DNA of 56,414 nt from Aeromonas dhakensis. GTDB taxonomy: Bacteria; Pseudomonadota; Gammaproteobacteria; Enterobacterales; Aeromonadaceae. Location of the stretch: the NCBI RefSeq assembly GCF_000820305.1, contig NZ_CDBH01000034.1:1-56414 (forward strand), read 5' to 3'. The notes under the pieces were generated by a model. The model saw nothing but the letters and a program-made list of their open reading frames with translations. It was not told the DNA's origin and made no database searches. Both the position numbers and the translations under genes were made by a program. Numbering within the stretch: the stretch's first letter is position 1; each line of letters starts with the position of its first letter. Positions 44,335-56,414 of this stretch are shown one piece after another.

Positions 44335-46485
44335 GTGACCCAAGCCACTCTTCTCTATTCCACCGCCACCGGCCTGCCGGAACCGACCCGAACCCCGCTG
44401 CTGACCGGCAGCGATCCCGAACACAAGCGCCGCGAGCTGCTCGCCTACTTCTGCCAGACCTTCGATCTCTACGACTCGCTGTTCGACTGCCTGGCCGACC
44501 AGCGCGCCTGGTTTGACAAGGCGATCCCCCTGCGCCACCCGCTCATCTTCTACTACGGCCACACCGCCGCCTTCTTCATCAACAAGCTGCTGGCGGCCCG
44601 CCTCATCGAGGGGCGGCTCGACGCCCGTATCGAGGCCATGGTCGCCATCGGGGTGGACGAGATGAGCTGGGACGATCTGGACGAGACCCACTACGACTGG
44701 CCCTCCGTCAGCGAGCTGCGTGACTATCGGGGCCGGGTGCGCGCCCTGGTGTGTGATTTCATCGAGCGGATGCCGATCGAGCTGCCCATCCATTGGCAGA
44801 GCCCGGCCTGGGTCATCCTGATGGGCATAGAGCACGAGCGTATCCACCTCGAGACCTCCAGCGTGCTGATCCGCCAGCTGCCGCTGGCCTGGGTACGCAG
44901 CCAGCCCCAGTGGCCCGCCTGCCCCGAGGCGCGCCATCGCCGTGACGAGGTGCCCGCCAACAGCCTGCTGCCGGTGCCCGGCGGCCGGGTGCGGCTCGGC
45001 AAACAGGACGCCACCTACGGCTGGGACAACGAATACGGCGAGCGCCATATCAAACTGGCCCCCTTCCAGGCCAGTCGCATGCTGGTGAGCAACGCAGAAT
45101 TTTTCGACTTCGTGCAGGCGGGCGGCTACGAGACCCGCGCCTGGTGGGATGACGAAGGCTGGGGCTGGCGCCAGTATGCCAGGGCCCGCATGCCCACCTT
45201 CTGGGTCGGTGACCCCCTCGAACCCGAGCAACTGCAACTGCGGTTGATGACCGAGCAGGTCCCTATGCCCTGGGACTGGCCGGCGGAGGTGAACCAGCTG
45301 GAGGCCGCCGCCTTCTGCCGCTGGCAGGCGGCCCAGACCGGCCTGCCCATCCAGCTGCCAAGCGAGGCGGAGTGGATGCTGCTGCGCGAACAGCTGGCTG
45401 GTGACCAGCCGGACTGGATCGAGGCGCCCGGCAACATCAACCTGGCTCGCTTCGCGTCCTCCTGTCCGGTGGATGCTTGCCCGCAGGGCAGCTTCTTCGA
45501 TCTGGTGGGCAACGTCTGGCAGTGGACCAGCACCGCCATCGACGGCTTCGAGGGGTTCAAGGTGCACCCCCTCTACGACGACTTCTCCACCCCCACCTTC
45601 GACGGCAAACACACCCTGATCAAGGGGGGCAGCTGGATCAGTACCGGCAACGAGGCGCTCAAGTCCTCCCGCTACGCCTTCCGTCGCCACTTCTTCCAGC
45701 ATGCGGGCTTCCGCTATCTGGTATCCCGCCATCAGGAGCCCGTCATCGTGAATCCCTATGAAACCGACACGCTCGTCGCTCAGTACCTCGACTTCCAGTA
45801 CGGCCCAAGCCACTTCGGGGTCGCCAACTACGCCCAGGCTCTGGCCGGCCTTGCCAGCGAGCTGTGCAGCCGCCATGAACGGGCGCTCGACATCGGCTGC
45901 GCCACCGGCCGCGCCAGCTTCGAACTGGCCCGCCACTTCGCCCACGTGGACGGGGTCGACTACTCGGCCCGCTTCATCGACGTGGCGTTGGCGCTCGCCA
46001 GCCAGGACAGCTTCCGCTACGCGGTGCCGGTGGAAGGGGAGCTGGTGGAGTATTGCGAGGCGCGCCTCTCCCGCCATGAGCTCGGCCGCGAGCAGGCCGA
46101 TCGCGTTCACTTCAGCCAGGGGGATGCCTGCAACCTCAAGCCCAAGTACGGCGACTACGACCTGGTGCTCGCCTCCAACCTCATCGACCGGCTGCGGGAA
46201 CCCGCCCGCTTCCTGCGGGACATCGCTCCGCGCCTTCGCAGCGGCGGCCTGCTGGTGCTCACCAGCCCCTACACCTGGCTGACCGACTACACCCCCAAGA
46301 CCAACTGGCTCGGCGGTGTGCGCGAGAACGGCGAGGCCCTCACCACCTATCAGGCGTTGCAGCGGCTGCTGGCGGAGGAGTTCGAGGAGCAGATGCCCCC
46401 GAGGGACGTCCCCTTCGTCATTCGCGAGACCGCCCGCAAGTACCAGCACACGGTGGCCCAGCTCACCGTCTGGCGCAAACGCTGA
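44335..46485 (+). CDS. ovoA: 5-histidylcysteine sulfoxide synthase / ovothiol methyltransferase
   Basis: A 716-residue three-part enzyme of ovothiol synthesis. The DinB-like head (about 30-180) gives the iron ligands His76 (LIFYYGH), His167 and His171 (GIEHERIHLE). The FGE-like sulfatase-modifying fold follows (about 210-470; VGNVWQWTS, LIKGGSWISTGNEALKSSRYAFRRHF). The tail (about 490-716) is a SAM methyltransferase (ALDIGCATGRASFEL). It joins cysteine to histidine C5 with O2, and the tail methylates the ring nitrogen. The GTG at 44335 has AAGGAG upstream. A cystathionine-lyase-like partner is not in this window. Confidence 0.95.
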   Translation: MTQATLLYSTATGLPEPTRTPLLTGSDPEHKRRELLAYFCQTFDLYDSLFDCLADQRAWFDKAIPLRHPLIFYYGHTAAFFINKLLAARLIEGRLDARIEAMVAIGVDEMSWDDLDETHYDWPSVSELRDYRGRVRALVCDFIERMPIELPIHWQSPAWVILMGIEHERIHLETSSVLIRQLPLAWVRSQPQWPACPEARHRRDEVPANSLLPVPGGRVRLGKQDATYGWDNEYGERHIKLAPFQASRMLVSNAEFFDFVQAGGYETRAWWDDEGWGWRQYARARMPTFWVGDPLEPEQLQLRLMTEQVPMPWDWPAEVNQLEAAAFCRWQAAQTGLPIQLPSEAEWMLLREQLAGDQPDWIEAPGNINLARFASSCPVDACPQGSFFDLVGNVWQWTSTAIDGFEGFKVHPLYDDFSTPTFDGKHTLIKGGSWISTGNEALKSSRYAFRRHFFQHAGFRYLVSRHQEPVIVNPYETDTLVAQYLDFQYGPSHFGVANYAQALAGLASELCSRHERALDIGCATGRASFELARHFAHVDGVDYSARFIDVALALASQDSFRYAVPVEGELVEYCEARLSRHELGREQADRVHFSQGDACNLKPKYGDYDLVLASNLIDRLREPARFLRDIAPRLRSGGLLVLTSPYTWLTDYTPKTNWLGGVRENGEALTTYQALQRLLAEEFEEQMPPRDVPFVIRETARKYQHTVAQLTVWRKR

Positions 46486-46505
46486 CGAGGCGGCAAACGA
46501 AAGAG

Positions 46506-46531
46506 GGAGGCCCATGGCCTCCCTCTTTTTT
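46506..46531. terminator. terminator between ovoA and the transporter gene
   Basis: GAGGGAGGCC, centre CAT, GGCCTCCCTC then TTTTTT. It can end both converging transcripts. Confidence 0.85.
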
Positions 46532-46542
46532 ATCCCGATGGC

Positions 46543-47514
46543 TTACCCCTCCTGCACCTGGGGCACCGCCTCCTGCTCGCGGTAGCGACGGGCCAGCACG
46601 GCGCACACCATCAGCTGGATCTGGTGGAAGATCATCAGCGGCAGCACCATTACCCCGACGCTGGCGGCCGGGAACATGACGTTGGCCATGGGCACCCCGT
46701 TGGCCAGACTCTTCTTGGAGCCGCAGAAGACGATGGTGATCTCGTCCGCCCTGTTGAAGCCGAGGCGGCGGCTGATCCAGACGTTCCAACCCAGCACCAG
46801 AGCCAGCAGCACACAGCTCAGCAGCACGATACTGGCCAGATCGTACCAGCCGACCTGGTGCCAAATCCCCTGCACCACCGCCTCGCTGAAGGCAACATAG
46901 ACCACCAGCAGGATGGAGCTCTGATCCAGCTTGCCAATGAGCGGCCGGTGGCTGTCGACCCAGCGACCGATGAGGGGGCGTGACAGGTGCCCCACCACGA
47001 ACGGCAGCATCAGCTGCACCATGATGGCCTGAATGGAGTGCCAGGTGTCGACCCCCTCCCCCTGTACATTGATCATCAGCCCCACCAGCACCGGCGAGAG
47101 GAAGATGCCGAGGATGCTGGAGGCCGAGGCGCTGCACACCGCCGCCGACACATTGCCGCCAGCCATGGAGGTGAAGGCGATGGCCGACTGCACAGTGGCA
47201 GGCAGGGCGCAGAGGTAGAGGAAACCGAGGTAGATGGCCGGGCTCAGCCAGTGGGGCACCAGTGGCGTGAGCAGCAGCCCCAGCAGCGGAAACAGCACGA
47301 AGGTGCTGGCCATCACCACCAGGTGCAACCGCCAGTGGCCGAGGCCCGCCAGCAGGTTCTGGCGCGACAGCTTGGCACCATGCATGAAGAAGAGCAGCGC
47401 CACCGCCAGCTTGGTCAGCAGACCGAACCAGACGGCCACCTGCCCCTCGCAGGGGAAGAAGGAGGCCAGCGCGACCACCACAATTAGTACAGAGGTAAAG
47501 GGATCCAGACGCAC
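46543..47514 (-). CDS. bile acid:sodium symporter-family transporter (YfeH-like)
   Basis: A 323-residue membrane protein with about ten helices, of the SBF-like family (E. coli YfeH). KLAVALLFFMHGAKLSRQNL, LPATVQSAIAFTSMAGGN and EITIVFCGSKKSLANGVPMA are family signatures. Natural substrates of the bacterial group are unclear. The GTG at 47514 has GGAG 7 nt before it. A perfect hairpin (47584-47612) lies in its leader. It follows the YgjI-like permease at 47726-49162 on the same strand but 210 bp apart. Confidence 0.87.
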   Translation of the reverse strand: MRLDPFTSVLIVVVALASFFPCEGQVAVWFGLLTKLAVALLFFMHGAKLSRQNLLAGLGHWRLHLVVMASTFVLFPLLGLLLTPLVPHWLSPAIYLGFLYLCALPATVQSAIAFTSMAGGNVSAAVCSASASSILGIFLSPVLVGLMINVQGEGVDTWHSIQAIMVQLMLPFVVGHLSRPLIGRWVDSHRPLIGKLDQSSILLVVYVAFSEAVVQGIWHQVGWYDLASIVLLSCVLLALVLGWNVWISRRLGFNRADEITIVFCGSKKSLANGVPMANVMFPAASVGVMVLPLMIFHQIQLMVCAVLARRYREQEAVPQVQEG

Positions 47515-47583
47515 GAGCGGTCTCCGGTGAAAGCAGATCCCGTCCCCTCGCGGGGCCGGTGATCGGGGACGACAGGAAACACA

Positions 47584-47612
47584 ACAGGAGCTGTGGCACA
47601 GCTCCTGTTGAA
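47584..47612 (-). other. inverted repeat in the leader of the SBF-like gene
   Basis: CAACAGGAGCTGT and ACAGCTCCTGTTG pair perfectly with a 3-nt loop. There is no T-run, so it is either an operator or a stable RNA hairpin rather than a terminator. Confidence 0.5.
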
Positions 47613-47725
47613 ACGAATCCCCAGCTTACCCCGATAAGCGGGAGGCGCAAAGTTGAGCGCCCCCCCTTTATCTGCCGGAAATTAAGCAATCCCGGCTGGC
47701 CACCGGATCCGGCCAGCCTTGTGCT

Positions 47726-49246
<1,521 letters not shown>

Positions 49247-49328
49247 TTACTCTCTTGTTATGATCGGGCCGCGTGCACGGCCTCGTTGCTGAACCGGTAC
49301 CGTCTCCCGCACCGGCTCGCAATACCAT

Positions 49329-51210
<1,882 letters not shown>

Positions 51211-51222
51211 TTATCTCAGCGA

Positions 51223-51260
51223 AAGGGCGGGGCATTAGTTGTAGGGTGAGCCCCGCCCTT
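51223..51260 (-). other. intercistronic hairpin between ebgC and ygjI
   Basis: AAGGGCGGGGC and GCCCCGCCCTT pair perfectly across a 16-nt loop. It may attenuate read-through or protect the ebg mRNA. Confidence 0.6.
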
Positions 51261-51291
51261 CCGGCTTTGTCAGTGCAGAACCAGCGGCTTG

Positions 51292-56189
<4,898 letters not shown>

Positions 56190-56218
56190 GAAACCCATCA
56201 TAACGGCAAATTTCCAAT

Positions 56219-56250
56219 GCAAAAAGGCCTCCCGAATGGGAGGCCTCTTC
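56219..56250 (-). terminator. rRNA operon terminator
   Basis: Read on the minus strand, GAGGCCTCCC, loop ATTC, GGGAGGCCTT and TTT follow the 5S gene directly. Confidence 0.88.
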
Positions 56251-56258
56251 TAAATGGG

Positions 56259-56376
56259 TGCCTGACAGTGTTCTACTCTCGCATGGCGAATGCCACACTA
56301 CCATCGACGCTACCGCGTTTCACTTCTGAGTTCGGCATGGGATCAGGTGGTTCCACGGCGCTAATGCCGTCAGGCA
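56259..56376 (-). rRNA. rrf: 5S ribosomal RNA
   Basis: The minus strand begins TGCCTGACGG and contains CCATGCCGAACTCAGAAGTG, GATGGTAGTGTGG and CATGCGAGAGTAG, the conserved 5S core of gammaproteobacteria, and ends CTGTCAGGCA. The ends pair as helix I. Length is about 118 nt. It is the last gene of an rRNA operon whose 23S part lies beyond the right edge. Confidence 0.97.
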
Positions 56377-56414
56377 AAAGCTGTACTACTTGAAAATGGT
56401 GCTGATACCCAGAA

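Overview
The window looks like chromosome from an Aeromonas-type gammaproteobacterium. This is inferred from GC-rich coding sequence, enteric-like orthologues (PuuC, PuuR, RarD, MgtA, UvrD, EbgA/EbgC/EbgR, YgjH) and a 5S rRNA of gammaproteobacterial type at the right edge. Genus is a judgement from gene content, not from an alignment.

Layout. 1-5.9 kb: amine and beta-alanine catabolism (glutamine amidotransferase fragment, semialdehyde dehydrogenase, omega-aminotransferase) divergent from a PuuR-like regulator and PuuC. 6-8.8 kb: a small membrane protein, RarD, an AraC regulator and a LysE exporter. 8.9-12.9 kb: the Mg2+ P-type ATPase MgtA with a long leader holding a 17-codon, proline-rich leader peptide gene, then a gene-poor stretch. 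12.9-26.3 kb: housekeeping and accessory genes, including a YeeE/YedE transporter, an alpha/beta hydrolase, LysE/LysR pairs, several lipoproteins (one with a clear cystatin signature), cupin, SRPBCC, DUF1993 and SH3 proteins.

26.3-32.65 kb is the accessory region. Two near-identical REP-associated tyrosine transposases (RAYTs) each lie between inverted REP units, with a beheaded CgeB-like glycosyltransferase and a DUF2846 lipoprotein between them. A strongly AT-rich segment follows. It carries a 639-residue protein with a DUF4365 (PD-(D/E)XK-like) head and a TPR-like body, a decayed duplicate of the 3' end of uvrD, and an AT-rich gene for a membrane-anchored protein. Intact uvrD marks the return to core sequence. 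This segment is the best candidate for an undescribed, possibly defence-related, system.

35-40.1 kb: a BMP-type nucleoside ABC transporter operon under two PurR-like boxes, with a 29-codon ORF coupled by ATGA overlaps between the ATPase and the first permease. 40.1-43.2 kb: LysR regulator, glutathione-dependent formaldehyde dehydrogenase and S-formylglutathione hydrolase. 43.2-47.5 kb: a GIN-domain lipoprotein, OvoA (ovothiol synthesis) and a bile-acid-symporter-like transporter. 47.7-56.1 kb: an ebg-type beta-galactosidase locus (ebgR, ebgA, ebgC, two YgjI-like permeases, ygjH) with candidate EbgR operators and a CRP-like site. The window ends in the 5S gene of an rRNA operon on the minus strand.
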